Shown here piece after piece: positions 9,789 through 17,540 of a stretch of 64,000 bases of DNA (positions within the stretch are counted from its first letter, which is position 1; every line of letters begins with the position of its first letter). Source of the DNA: CAZSWR01 sp964610885 (GTDB lineage: Bacteria > Bacteroidota > Ignavibacteria > Kapaibacteriales > UBA2268); assembly GCA_964610885.1 (NCBI GenBank), contig CAZSWR010000003.1:34799-98798 (forward strand). The letters run 5' to 3'. The notes below the pieces were generated by a model. That model searched no databases. It was not told the origin of the DNA and was given only the letters and a program-made list of their open reading frames with translations. The position numbers and the translations under genes were made by a program.

Positions 9789-9855
9789 GCTCGCCCTGAC
9801 TGCGCTGCGGCCGATGCGCGAAGGGCGAGCGGGTGGCGACTGCCACTTTAATTTT
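9789..9855 (+). terminator. Probable transcription terminator after purB
   Basis: GCTCGCCCT (9789-9797) pairs with AGGGCGAGC (9822-9830). A second hairpin, GTGGC-GACT-GCCAC (9833-9846), is followed by TTTAATTTT. The second hairpin is identical to one in the purB leader at 8350-8363. Confidence 0.5.
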
Positions 9856-9905
9856 CCTTGCTTTAGAAAAGAAGAGATTTCCAAGAATTGATTCCAAGCC
9901 AAACA

Positions 9906-10844
9906 ATGAATTCTCCGATGAACGAAAATAAGTGCGACGTAACCGTAATACTAATCAACTACAATTCAGTTGGATTCACGCGCAATTGTATTGAATCGTT
10001 AGAAAAATTTGCGCCCAGAGACTTCCGCTTTTCCATCGTAGTGGTGGACAACAACTCTCGGGCCGAAGACCGCGCCGCACTCGAAGAGTTTTGCGCTGGG
10101 CGGTCTGGCGTGCGCCTTGTCGAGAGCGTTATCAATCTGGGCTTTTCCGGCGGGAATATGCTTGGCGCGCAATACGCCGACGGCGAGTTCCTCTGGTTCC
10201 TGAACAACGATACAGTGCTGCTGAACGACAACATTACGGAGTTCGTCAAATTCTTCAAATCGGAGAAAAAGGCAGCGCTGGCCACCGGCAGGATTTACGA
10301 TGCGGAAATGAGGCCGTTCAATAGTTTCTCGCATCTGCCGACGGTAACGCAAACCATACTGGGGAAACGAATACTCGAGAAGCTGAAACCGGAGAAATAT
10401 CCCAAGATAACGCCGGATTACGACTCTCCGCTGCGCGTTGGGATGGTCTCGGGCGCGTCGATGTTCGTCCGGGCGGAACACTTTGCGCAAATCGGCGGAT
10501 TCGACACTGTCCACTTTCTTTACTGCGAAGAGGAAGACCTGGCGATGAGGTTCACTCGCGCCGGCTATTCTGTTTTCTATGTCCCCACGCCGGAATTGGT
10601 TCATTACGGCGGCCAGAGCACGGCCAGCAATTTCGATATCGACAGGGAGTATTTCATCTCTTTGTTCTATTACTTTTCCAAGCACTTCAATCCATTCCAA
10701 AGAGCGTTGATGCGCGCCTACTACGTCGTCCGAAACCTCAAGAGGACCACGCGCGGCCTTAAGTACCTCCGGCTTGCATGGTTCGTCGTGAGCTTTGCCG
10801 GATTCGAGAAATCGCTACGCCACAAGCAGAAAATGCGTAGGTGA
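9906..10844 (+). CDS. Family 2 glycosyltransferase (rhamnosyltransferase-like)
   Basis: A GT-A fold transferase that would move a sugar from a nucleotide donor onto a cell-surface glycan. Visible motifs: N-terminal Rossmann-like strand 'VTVILINYNSVGFTRNCI', 'IVVVDNNS', 'LGFSGGNMLG', the metal/nucleotide-binding 'FLNNDTVL', the acceptor-side 'GASMFVRAEHFAQIGGFD', and 'FLYCEEEDLAMRFTRAGY', with the E-D pair typical of this class. No transmembrane segment is clear, though the C-terminus has a hydrophobic stretch (LAWFVVSFAGF). Start is uncertain: ATG 9906 is preferred; TTG 9888, behind an AGAAGAGA stretch, and ATG 9918 are alternatives. No polysaccharide cluster surrounds it, so the acceptor cannot be named. 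Confidence 0.88.
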   Translation: MNSPMNENKCDVTVILINYNSVGFTRNCIESLEKFAPRDFRFSIVVVDNNSRAEDRAALEEFCAGRSGVRLVESVINLGFSGGNMLGAQYADGEFLWFLNNDTVLLNDNITEFVKFFKSEKKAALATGRIYDAEMRPFNSFSHLPTVTQTILGKRILEKLKPEKYPKITPDYDSPLRVGMVSGASMFVRAEHFAQIGGFDTVHFLYCEEEDLAMRFTRAGYSVFYVPTPELVHYGGQSTASNFDIDREYFISLFYYFSKHFNPFQRALMRAYYVVRNLKRTTRGLKYLRLAWFVVSFAGFEKSLRHKQKMRR

Positions 10845-10861
10845 TATCTTCGCCCATAAAC

Positions 10862-11023
10862 CCAAATTGTTCGTTTGAAAACCCTCAATCCCTAAATCCC
10901 TTTCTCCCAAAGGGCGATGAGGGACTTCCAACAAATCACGTTTTCTTACTCCCTTCTCCCGCCGGGAGAAGGGCCGGGGATGAGGGTATAACAAAAATGT
11001 CAAATCCTTAATGAACAATTTGG
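10862..11023 (+). mobile_element. MITE-like element, family B, complete copy 2
   Basis: CCAAATTGTTCGTT (10862-10875) and AATGAACAATTTGG (11010-11023) are 14-base terminal inverted repeats with one mismatch. Inside are two hairpins: CCCTTTCTCCCAAAGGG, and CCCTTCTCCCGCCGGGAGAAGGG (written here in two parts: CCCTTCTCCCGCC / GGGAGAAGGG). A second complete copy lies in the opposite orientation at 63603-63778. There is no coding capacity. Confidence 0.7.
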
Positions 11024-11024
11024 T

Positions 11025-11068
11025 ATAAAAAAAACTCTATTGCGCGCATTTCGTTTGCAATAGAGTTT
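11025..11068 (-). terminator. Terminator of the sigma/anti-sigma/DUF4252 operon
   Basis: On the minus strand AAACTCTATTG pairs with CAATAGAGTTT, followed by a run of T (the A-run at 11027-11034 of the plus strand). It lies 20-60 bases after the DUF4252 stop codon. Confidence 0.85.
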
Positions 11069-11090
11069 CTTCGTTTCTCGAGGTGTAAAA

Positions 11091-11603
11091 CTATTTCTTT
11101 ACTTTGGGCTTGATTTTGTTTCTCTTCGGGCCGCTGATAAGGTCTTTGAGCGATTTCACTTTGTTCAAATCGATATCGCCGGAGATCCAGATCATCGTTG
11201 TCCCGGTCTTATTGAAGGCTTTCATAAGCAATTCTTCGACTTTTGCGCCATTCTTTTTGATCATAATCCTGACGTCTGAACCCTTTTCGCTAACGGACAT
11301 CCACTCCTTGAAGCCGGACGGGGTCGAAAGCGATTTGAGGTCTGCGGTGAGCGATTGGCCCTCCGTATTCGATTCCAAGTGGTGGCAATTCAGTATCTTG
11401 ATCAGCTTCACGTCCTTCAGGGCCTGTTCCAATTCGGGCGAATCGATAAGCGAGAAGACTGACGTCGGGTCTGTGAAGGAAACGCTGGTGATACCGTCCT
11501 TGCCGGAGTATTTGCTGATGATGTTTTGCACTTCGGCGGGTTGGGCCAGGGCGACTAATGGAACAATGAACAGAGAAAGCAATATAGTAGCAAGTTTTTT
11601 CAT
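11091..11603 (-). CDS. Exported DUF4252 domain protein
   Basis: 170 residues with a signal peptide (MKKLATILLSLFIVPLVALA, cleavage before QPAEV). The remainder matches DUF4252: 'GITSVSFTDPTSVFSLI', 'LIKILNC', and 'MIKKNGAKVEELLM...TTMIWISGDIDL'. In Bacteroidota this domain usually follows an ECF sigma factor and its anti-sigma protein, as it does here; its function is unknown. It begins 18 bases after the putative anti-sigma gene and is the last gene before the terminator, so all three are probably one operon. The lysine-rich C-terminus (KRNKIKPKVKK) is notable. Confidence 0.85.
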   Translation of the reverse strand: MKKLATILLSLFIVPLVALAQPAEVQNIISKYSGKDGITSVSFTDPTSVFSLIDSPELEQALKDVKLIKILNCHHLESNTEGQSLTADLKSLSTPSGFKEWMSVSEKGSDVRIMIKKNGAKVEELLMKAFNKTGTTMIWISGDIDLNKVKSLKDLISGPKRNKIKPKVKK

Positions 11604-11621
11604 ATCAGAGATTTCCTTTCA

Positions 11622-12149
11622 TTAATAGGTGTCGGTCGAAGCGATCAGGTTAATGTCTTCGGCGGCTTCGATTCCAGTTTCAATAAAATCAAGGGTTTGC
11701 AGTTGTTCGTCGGCTGTGTAGAGGCTCGACGAAAGTATCTCGAGAGCGTCGAGCGTGGCCGCAACGCTTTCGTCTTCGTATTGGGCCGCATTGGAATTGT
11801 CGATAACCAAGCCCTTCGGAGCGCCGAATGGGTTCATGTCCGACAAGAGAATAAACAGGGCCGAACAGGCGACAAGCACGGCAGCGGCAGAGCTATAGAG
11901 CATTTTCCGGCGGAACGTGCGGATGCGCGACACCTTGAGGCGCGAGCGGAATTGATTATCGAAATCGGCTCCGAGCGGTTCGTCCAGCACGTCGGCCGAG
12001 CAGCATTCGAAGAAAAGACGGGTTTCGTAGTGTTCGCTGCCGATCTCCGCTGCCGAAGTCAGCTTGCGCAGCTCGGCTTCTTCGGCTTCGGTGGCCTCGC
12101 CGGAGTAGAATTTCTCCGCAAGAAGCCTTATATCGTCATTTGTTGTCAT
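11622..12149 (-). CDS. Putative anti-sigma factor, single-pass membrane protein
   Basis: 175 residues. The N-terminal ~75 residues are acidic and helical ('FYSGEATEAEEAELRKL'), resembling the cytosolic part of Bacteroidota anti-sigma proteins. A basic patch (RIRTFRRKM) and one transmembrane helix (about residues 86-104, YSSAAAVLVACSALFILLS) follow, with a short outer C-terminal part. No zinc-binding HxxxCxxC motif is visible, though two adjacent Cys occur at 'FECCS'. Its ATG overlaps the end of the sigma gene by 14 bases, which argues for translational coupling. The anti-sigma role is inferred from position and topology. Confidence 0.7.
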   Translation of the reverse strand: MTTNDDIRLLAEKFYSGEATEAEEAELRKLTSAAEIGSEHYETRLFFECCSADVLDEPLGADFDNQFRSRLKVSRIRTFRRKMLYSSAAAVLVACSALFILLSDMNPFGAPKGLVIDNSNAAQYEDESVAATLDALEILSSSLYTADEQLQTLDFIETGIEAAEDINLIASTDTY

Positions 12150-12666
12150 TGTATTTATAATTGTATTTCTTCAACATAATTTCTTTAATCCTTGTCCGAG
12201 CCCTCGATAGCGTCGCTTTGATCACGGTTTCTTCGTAGCCGGTAACGTCTTTGATTTCCTTGTAGCTCATTCCCTCCACGTCCCTGAGTTGAACCATAGT
12301 TTTCCATTTCTCGGGGAAAGCGTCGATTATGGCGCGCACGGCGTCGTAGGCGTCTTTGTGTTCGGTCCATTTGTCAATGTCGTAGTCATTACTTTTGATT
12401 TCGTATTCCAAATCGTCGTAATTGACCTTTTTGTACTTCTTGTGTTTGGAGCGAAGCATGTCGAGGCACAAGTTCCGCGTAACGACCATTGCGAAGCTGA
12501 TCGGTGGCGGGTCTGCCTCGAACGAGGCTCTTTTGTTCCAAAGCTTTATCAGTGCTTCCTGCACAATTTCTTCGGCGTCTTCGTGGCTTGATAAAAGTCG
12601 TTTGGCGAGTCGAAACATCTTGTTTTTCATCGGGAGAACTACTTTTTCAAAGTCTCTATCTTCCAT
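12136..12666 (-). CDS. ECF-type RNA polymerase sigma factor
   Basis: 176 residues from ATG 12666 (MEDRDFEKVVLPMKNKMFRL). Region sigma-2 is seen as 'MFRLAKRLLSSHEDAEEIVQEALIKLW', with the core-binding and -10-recognition helices, followed by 'ISFAMVVTRNLCLDMLRSK'. Region sigma-4 is 'LRDVEGMSYKEIKDVTGYEETVIKATLSRARTRI' (shown only in part), a clear helix-turn-helix for the -35 element. The open frame extends upstream to 12828, but that part is not sigma-like. It is the first gene of the sigma / anti-sigma / DUF4252 operon and probably responds to an envelope signal released through the anti-sigma protein. Target promoters are not known. Confidence 0.92.
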   Translation of the reverse strand: MEDRDFEKVVLPMKNKMFRLAKRLLSSHEDAEEIVQEALIKLWNKRASFEADPPPISFAMVVTRNLCLDMLRSKHKKYKKVNYDDLEYEIKSNDYDIDKWTEHKDAYDAVRAIIDAFPEKWKTMVQLRDVEGMSYKEIKDVTGYEETVIKATLSRARTRIKEIMLKKYNYKYNDNK

Positions 12667-12843
12667 AATATACAACGATAAAAATTTAAAAAGGTAACGC
12701 GAAAAATGAAAATTAAATGAACGCAATTGCAAATATATCAAATTTTTCTCTAACCGGCGGGCAGGAATGTTTGGGGGCTGCCGGAAAATGTATTCTCCGG
12801 CGTCAGTGGCGGCGCCAGCCCCGCGCAAGTGGTTCTATTCGTA

Positions 12844-12910
12844 ACTCGTCCGATGACTACAGATTCTGCAATGTCAATTACGAATGAATGCCTATATTCA
12901 TCGGATGCGT
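12844..12910. repeat. Hairpin repeat, family A, copy 3
   Basis: ACTCGTCCGATGAC at the left and TTCATCGGATGCGT at the right, in inverse orientation relative to copies 2 and 6 (the core 'CAATTACGAATGAATG' is the complement of theirs). It fills part of the 340-base gap between the sigma gene and the end of leuS. I see no gene in the gap. Confidence 0.8.
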
Positions 12911-13007
12911 ATTTTTGAAAAAAGGAAGAACGATGTTGACCATTCTCCCTTTTTATTCAATCTCTTCGTCTTTGCAATGCAATTATGAACAAACTGGCAG
13001 GCGCCAC

Positions 13008-15563
13008 CTATCCGACGATGAAATTAATCAGTTTGTTCTTAACGAAAATCACTTTCCGCACCGAGAGGCCTTCGATGGCTTTGGCCACTTTCTCTTCGCG
13101 GCGGGCGAGCGCGTCCACGTCTGATTGCTCCAAATCCGGGGCGAGCGCGATTTTCGATTTGATTTTCGAGTTCACCTGCACGACGATTTCAATCGTGTTC
13201 TTTTTGGTTTTCGCTTCGTCGAATTGGGGCCAGTCTTCGTGGAAAATCGACTGGGAATCGGCGCCCACAAGCAGGTGCCAAAGCTCTTCGGCGATGTGCG
13301 GCGCGAACGGCGCGAGCAGCTTCACGAAGTCCATCATTGCCGATTTGGGGCGCACTTCGAGCGGCGTGAACTCATTGACGAATATCATCATCTGCGAAAT
13401 TGCCGTATTGAAGCCGAGCGAGTCGATGTCTTCACCGATTTTCTTGATTGTCGAGTGCAACACGTATTCCTGTTCGGGCGCGATTGGGGCGTCCTGCACC
13501 TTGGGCGAAAGCGTACCCTCTTCGGTGGCGATCATGCGCCAGGCGCGGTTCAGGAAGCGCGATACGCCTTCGATTCCCGTTGCCACCCAGGGTTTGTGGT
13601 CCTCGAGCGGGCCCATGAACATCTCGAAAATGCGAAGCGAATCGGCTCCGTATTCCTCCACCACGTCGTCCGGATTGACCACGTTTCCGAGCGATTTGCT
13701 CATTTTGCGGCCGTCCTCGCCCAGAATCAATCCCTGATGGAACAGTTTGGCGAAGGGTTCGAGCGTGGAAACAAGGCCGTAATCGTAGAGCACTTTGTGC
13801 CAGAAACGGGCGTAGAGCAAGTGCAGCACGGCGTGTTCGGCGCCGCCCACGTAGAGATCGACTCCTTTTTCGCCCATCCAGTATTTTTCTTTGTCCGATC
13901 CGACAAACATTTCGTTATTTTGCGGATCGATATAGCGCAAATAGTACCAGCACGAACCGGCCCATTGGGGCATCGTATTGGTTTCGTAGCGTGCCTTTTT
14001 GCCCGTTTTCGGGTCGATGAAATTAATCCAGCTTTCGATGCGTGCCAGTGGCGATTCGCCTGTGCCGGCCGGGCGGAACTCCACCACGTCGGGCAGGCGT
14101 AGCGGCAATTCGTCTTCGTCCAGGGCGCGGCGCGTGCCGTCCTCGAAGAACATGATCGGCATGGGTTCGCCCCAGTAGCGCTGGCGAGAGAACAGCCAAT
14201 CGCGAAGTTTGAACTGCACTTTGCCTTTGCCTATGCCTTTCTTTTCGATCCATTCAATAGCGGTTGCGATGGCAGCGTCAGTGTCCATGCCGTTCCACGA
14301 GACCTCATCATTTGCCGAATTGATGGCTATGCCGTCCGCAGTGAAGGCTTGGGCCTGGATGTCGAACTCGGAGCCGTCCGGCGTGGCCACCACTTGGACG
14401 ATCGGCAGCGAGAAAGCGCGGGCAAATTCGTGGTCGCGAGTGTCGTGGGCGGGGACGGCCATAATGGCGCCAGTTCCGTAGTGCGCCAGCACGTAATCGG
14501 CGATCATTATCGGAATGGGTTGGCCTGTGGCGGGATTAATCGCGAAGGCGCCGGTATGGACGCCGGTTTTTTCTTTCGAGAGTTCGGTGCGTTCCAAATC
14601 GCTTTTCAGCGAGGCCGTTTTAATATATTCGTCCACTGCGGCGCGGGCGTCGGGCGTGGTGATAACGGCTACTGCGGGGTGTTCGGGAGCCAAGACCATG
14701 TACGTTGCGCCGAAGAGCGTATCGGCACGGGTCGTGAATACTGTAATTTTTTCGTTGGAAGCGGCCACATCGAAGCGAATCTCTGCGCCAATACTTTTCC
14801 CGATCCAATTTTTCTGCATTTCCTTGGTGGAGTGGGGCCATTCGACCAATTCCAGATCCTCCAATAGCCTTTCGGCATATTTAGTGATGCGAATCATCCA
14901 TTGACGCATTGGGCGGCGCTCCACGGTGTAACCCTTTTCGCGCCACTCGTCCACCTCTTCGTTGGCCAGCACGGTGCCAAGCTCTTCGCACCAGTTGACG
15001 GGAATCATGGCGATATACGAGAGGCGTTGGCTGTCGCGATATTCTTCGATTTCCTTGGCGTCGGTAATCTCGGCCGGAATCGGCAATTCGTCGATTGGGC
15101 GGGCGCGGCGAAGCGTTTCGTCGTACCACGAGTTATAGATCTTGAGGAACATCCACTGAGTCCACTTGTAGTATTCCGGCTCGGTTGTGTTGATTTCCCG
15201 CTCCCAATCGTAGCCAAGGCCGAGCATTTTCAGTTGGTAGCGAAACACTCCGATATTGATATTGGTGGCGTCCACGGGGTGGATACCTTTCGTCATGCAA
15301 TATCTTTCGGTTGGCAATCCAAAGGCATCGAAGCCCATGGGATGCAGCACGTTGAAACCTTTCATGCGTTTGTAGCGCCCGATGATATCTGTGGCCGTAT
15401 AGCCCTCGGGGTGGCCTATGTGCAGCCCTGCGCCGCTCGGATAGGGGAACATATCAAGTATGAAGTATTTCGGTTTGGTTGGGTCTTCGCCCGTGCGGTT
15501 GGTGGCGTTTTCGTCCCAGTATTTGTGCCACTTTTTCTCAATTTGTTTGAATGGATAAGCCAT
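13008..15563 (-). CDS. leuS: Leucyl-tRNA synthetase
   Basis: Charges tRNA-Leu with leucine in the cytosol. At 851 residues it is the full bacterial LeuRS length. The class I signature HIGH is at residues 48-51 ('SGAGLHIGHPEGYTATD') and KMSKS near residue 620 ('EDGRKMSKSLGN'). Between them are the zinc/editing CP1 region ('VFTTRADTLFGATYMVLAPEHP', shown in part) and the editing-site 'GTGAIMAVPAHDTRDHEFA'. The C-terminus carries the anticodon-binding helices and ends 'RKVIFVKNKLINFIVG'. No T-box is expected or seen. The gene is monocistronic, with repeats on one side and a long gap on the other. No ribosome binding site is evident. Confidence 0.98.
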   Translation of the reverse strand: MAYPFKQIEKKWHKYWDENATNRTGEDPTKPKYFILDMFPYPSGAGLHIGHPEGYTATDIIGRYKRMKGFNVLHPMGFDAFGLPTERYCMTKGIHPVDATNINIGVFRYQLKMLGLGYDWEREINTTEPEYYKWTQWMFLKIYNSWYDETLRRARPIDELPIPAEITDAKEIEEYRDSQRLSYIAMIPVNWCEELGTVLANEEVDEWREKGYTVERRPMRQWMIRITKYAERLLEDLELVEWPHSTKEMQKNWIGKSIGAEIRFDVAASNEKITVFTTRADTLFGATYMVLAPEHPAVAVITTPDARAAVDEYIKTASLKSDLERTELSKEKTGVHTGAFAINPATGQPIPIMIADYVLAHYGTGAIMAVPAHDTRDHEFARAFSLPIVQVVATPDGSEFDIQAQAFTADGIAINSANDEVSWNGMDTDAAIATAIEWIEKKGIGKGKVQFKLRDWLFSRQRYWGEPMPIMFFEDGTRRALDEDELPLRLPDVVEFRPAGTGESPLARIESWINFIDPKTGKKARYETNTMPQWAGSCWYYLRYIDPQNNEMFVGSDKEKYWMGEKGVDLYVGGAEHAVLHLLYARFWHKVLYDYGLVSTLEPFAKLFHQGLILGEDGRKMSKSLGNVVNPDDVVEEYGADSLRIFEMFMGPLEDHKPWVATGIEGVSRFLNRAWRMIATEEGTLSPKVQDAPIAPEQEYVLHSTIKKIGEDIDSLGFNTAISQMMIFVNEFTPLEVRPKSAMMDFVKLLAPFAPHIAEELWHLLVGADSQSIFHEDWPQFDEAKTKKNTIEIVVQVNSKIKSKIALAPDLEQSDVDALARREEKVAKAIEGLSVRKVIFVKNKLINFIVG

Positions 15564-16156
15564 TGTGTCTCGCGTGGATATTTATAATTAAGTCAAAATA
15601 ATAAACGTAAATAATGCTTCCGATAAAGCAATTACAAAAATACAAAAAAATCGACAAACCCGGCCTTATGTAATATGGATGCGAGACGACCAGCAGCGCG
15701 CGATTACGCGAATTTCGCAATTCAGGATGGAGCATCGAAGCCATGAATCGTAATACTAAGGCGAATATGTGCTTATCAAATATGATCGGAAATGAATTCA
15801 TGCTCATCTTCCATTTCGCCATTGCGCTGCTCATGAAAAACAAGTGGCAGATGCCACCTGAATTGTGCCATCCTTTCCCACTGCCCAATTCCTTGCCAAC
15901 TCTCTAATATTCACGAGCATAAAATAGATTTACGGCACATACATCATTAGTATTATTTAGCTGTGAATTATTGGGGGGGATAATTGAGCTGAGCAAAATT
16001 GATACTTGGGCAGGGCAGGAGGAGCAAGAAAAAAATCATTTTTTGCCTCCTGACGTGCAGGAGTGAATGCAAAATAGATTGTGCGCAGCAAGTAGCGTTG
16101 CAAGCTGTGCCGCTATCTTTTATTTGTGATTTTCCATCATTATTTTTGGAGTATCT
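15564..16156. other. Gene-free stretch of about 590 bases
   Basis: No convincing reading frame or RNA gene was found. It holds a GTGGCAGATGCCAC hairpin at 15842-15855, similar to those beside purB. An imperfect hairpin at about 16017-16052 (AGGAGGAGCAAGAAAAAA against TTTTTTGCCTCCT) lies about 100 bases before the amidase start and could be a leader structure. Confidence 0.5.
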
Positions 16157-17194
16157 ATGAAAAAAACAGTGCTGTTTCTGATTCTGTCTTTGATTATTGC
16201 GAATGTGGCCGAGCGATTGGAGGCTTGCACCAAAGTTACCTACACCGGCCCGAACAAGACCGTACTCACCGCCCGTTCGATGGATTGGAAGTCCGACTTA
16301 AGGACAAATATATGGGCATTCCCGAAAGGAATCGAAAGGAATGGCGCCACAGGGCCGAACACAATTAAATGGAAATCGAAATACAGCAACGTAATCGCCA
16401 CAGCATACGACGTCTGCACCACCGACGGCATCAACGAAATGGGTTTGGTCGCGAATTTGCTTTGGTTGGCCGAATCCAAATTCCCGGAATGGGACAGCAA
16501 AAAACCGAGCTTGAGCATAGCAGCTTGGGCGCAATACGTGTTGGACAATTTTGCGACTGTCGATGAGGCTGCCCGAGATCTTGCCCAAGAGCGCTTCGTG
16601 GTCGTTACGGCAAACCTGCCCCAGGAAACAAGGTTGGCTACGCTTCATTTGTCGATTTCCGACGCCACGGGAGACAATGCAATTTTCGAGTATATCGACG
16701 GCAAACTGACGATACACCACTCCGAGCAGTTCAAGGTGATGACCAACTCGCCAATCTTCGACAAACAAATTGCTATTAACGAGTATTGGTCGCAGGTCGG
16801 TTCCAAAATGCTGCCCGGCACCAATCGCGCCGCCGACAGGTTCGCCAGGGCTTCGTTCTACAACGACAGTATCAAAAAAACAGACGACATCGATTCGGCC
16901 CTGGCCATCGTTTTCAGCATAATTCGCAATTGTTCGGTGCCTTTCAGCATGCTCACCGAGGGGCAGCCCAATATTTCTACTACAATCTGGAGGACGGTGG
17001 CCGACCATAAGAACAAGACTTACTACTTCGAGTCGTCGTTCGGGCTGAATCTCCTGTGGGTCGATCTGAAGAAGCTCGAGTTTGCTCCCGGCAAGGCATT
17101 GAAGCTCGTCTTAACGGGCAAGGAGCGGATTTCCGGCAGCGCCGAGAGCCGCATGGTTCCTGCCGTACCTTTCCGATTTGCAGGAATTGAGTGA
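16157..17194 (+). CDS. Exported choloylglycine-hydrolase-like amidase (Ntn hydrolase, linear amide C-N hydrolase)
   Basis: 345 residues with a signal peptide (MKKTVLFLILSLIIANVAE) ending just before Cys24. In this family the Cys left at the mature N-terminus ('ACTKVTYTG') is the catalytic nucleophile. The following 'VLTARSMDWKSDLRTNIW' carries the conserved R and D of the Ntn active site, and 'GINEMGLVANLLWL' and 'NSPIFDKQIAINEYW' (the N-x-x-x family block) continue the fold. Such enzymes cleave penicillin V, conjugated bile acids or acyl-homoserine lactones; the substrate cannot be told here. RBS GGAG at 16148-16151. The gene stands alone. Confidence 0.88.
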   Translation: MKKTVLFLILSLIIANVAERLEACTKVTYTGPNKTVLTARSMDWKSDLRTNIWAFPKGIERNGATGPNTIKWKSKYSNVIATAYDVCTTDGINEMGLVANLLWLAESKFPEWDSKKPSLSIAAWAQYVLDNFATVDEAARDLAQERFVVVTANLPQETRLATLHLSISDATGDNAIFEYIDGKLTIHHSEQFKVMTNSPIFDKQIAINEYWSQVGSKMLPGTNRAADRFARASFYNDSIKKTDDIDSALAIVFSIIRNCSVPFSMLTEGQPNISTTIWRTVADHKNKTYYFESSFGLNLLWVDLKKLEFAPGKALKLVLTGKERISGSAESRMVPAVPFRFAGIE

Positions 17195-17216
17195 GAGAGC
17201 GAGTGAATAATTGGTT

Positions 17217-17400
17217 TCTATCCATTGCCTGTATCGCAGTAAGTTATTGATATACCAGCAAATCCCCCAACCCTGCTTTGTCAAAGGGGGCTTAAAAAAC
17301 AATTATTATGACACTAAATTTATATTTAGGTGGATTCTTATCCCCCTCTAAAAAGCAGGGGTTAGGGGGTGTGTAGCACAATGAGACATACACGCGGAGT
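17217..17400. repeat. Palindromic repeat related to family D
   Basis: 'AAATCCCCCAACCCTGC' on the left is mirrored by 'GCAGGGGTTAGGGGGTG' on the right, about 130 bases apart, around an AT-rich centre. The flank 'CCATTGCCTGTATCGCAGTAA' aligns with the interior of the element at 7774-7984. It fills most of the gap before htpG. Confidence 0.6.
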
Positions 17401-17540
17401 TTAAAAAGAATAGTTGCAACATCTTTGTTGTTGGACGGTACTTACGGAAAGCGTTATAGAGATAAAAATATTTCCATTCTGAGTGCGTCAAATTTGTTTG
17501 GTAAAAATTTTATGTTGGACAATCAAATACAAGGCAAGAC

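Noticed and set aside
8458..9906. 482-codon open frame antisense to purB
   Set aside because: purB is certain. The antisense product has no motif and arises from sense codon bias. The same applies to long antisense frames over htpG, htrA, leuS and the chemoreceptor.
10815..11018. 67-codon minus frame after the glycosyltransferase gene
   Set aside because: It lies almost wholly inside a family B element; similar frames appear in the other copy.
15538..15888. 116-codon minus frame upstream of leuS
   Set aside because: It overlaps the leuS start in another frame and has no signal, motif or ribosome binding site.
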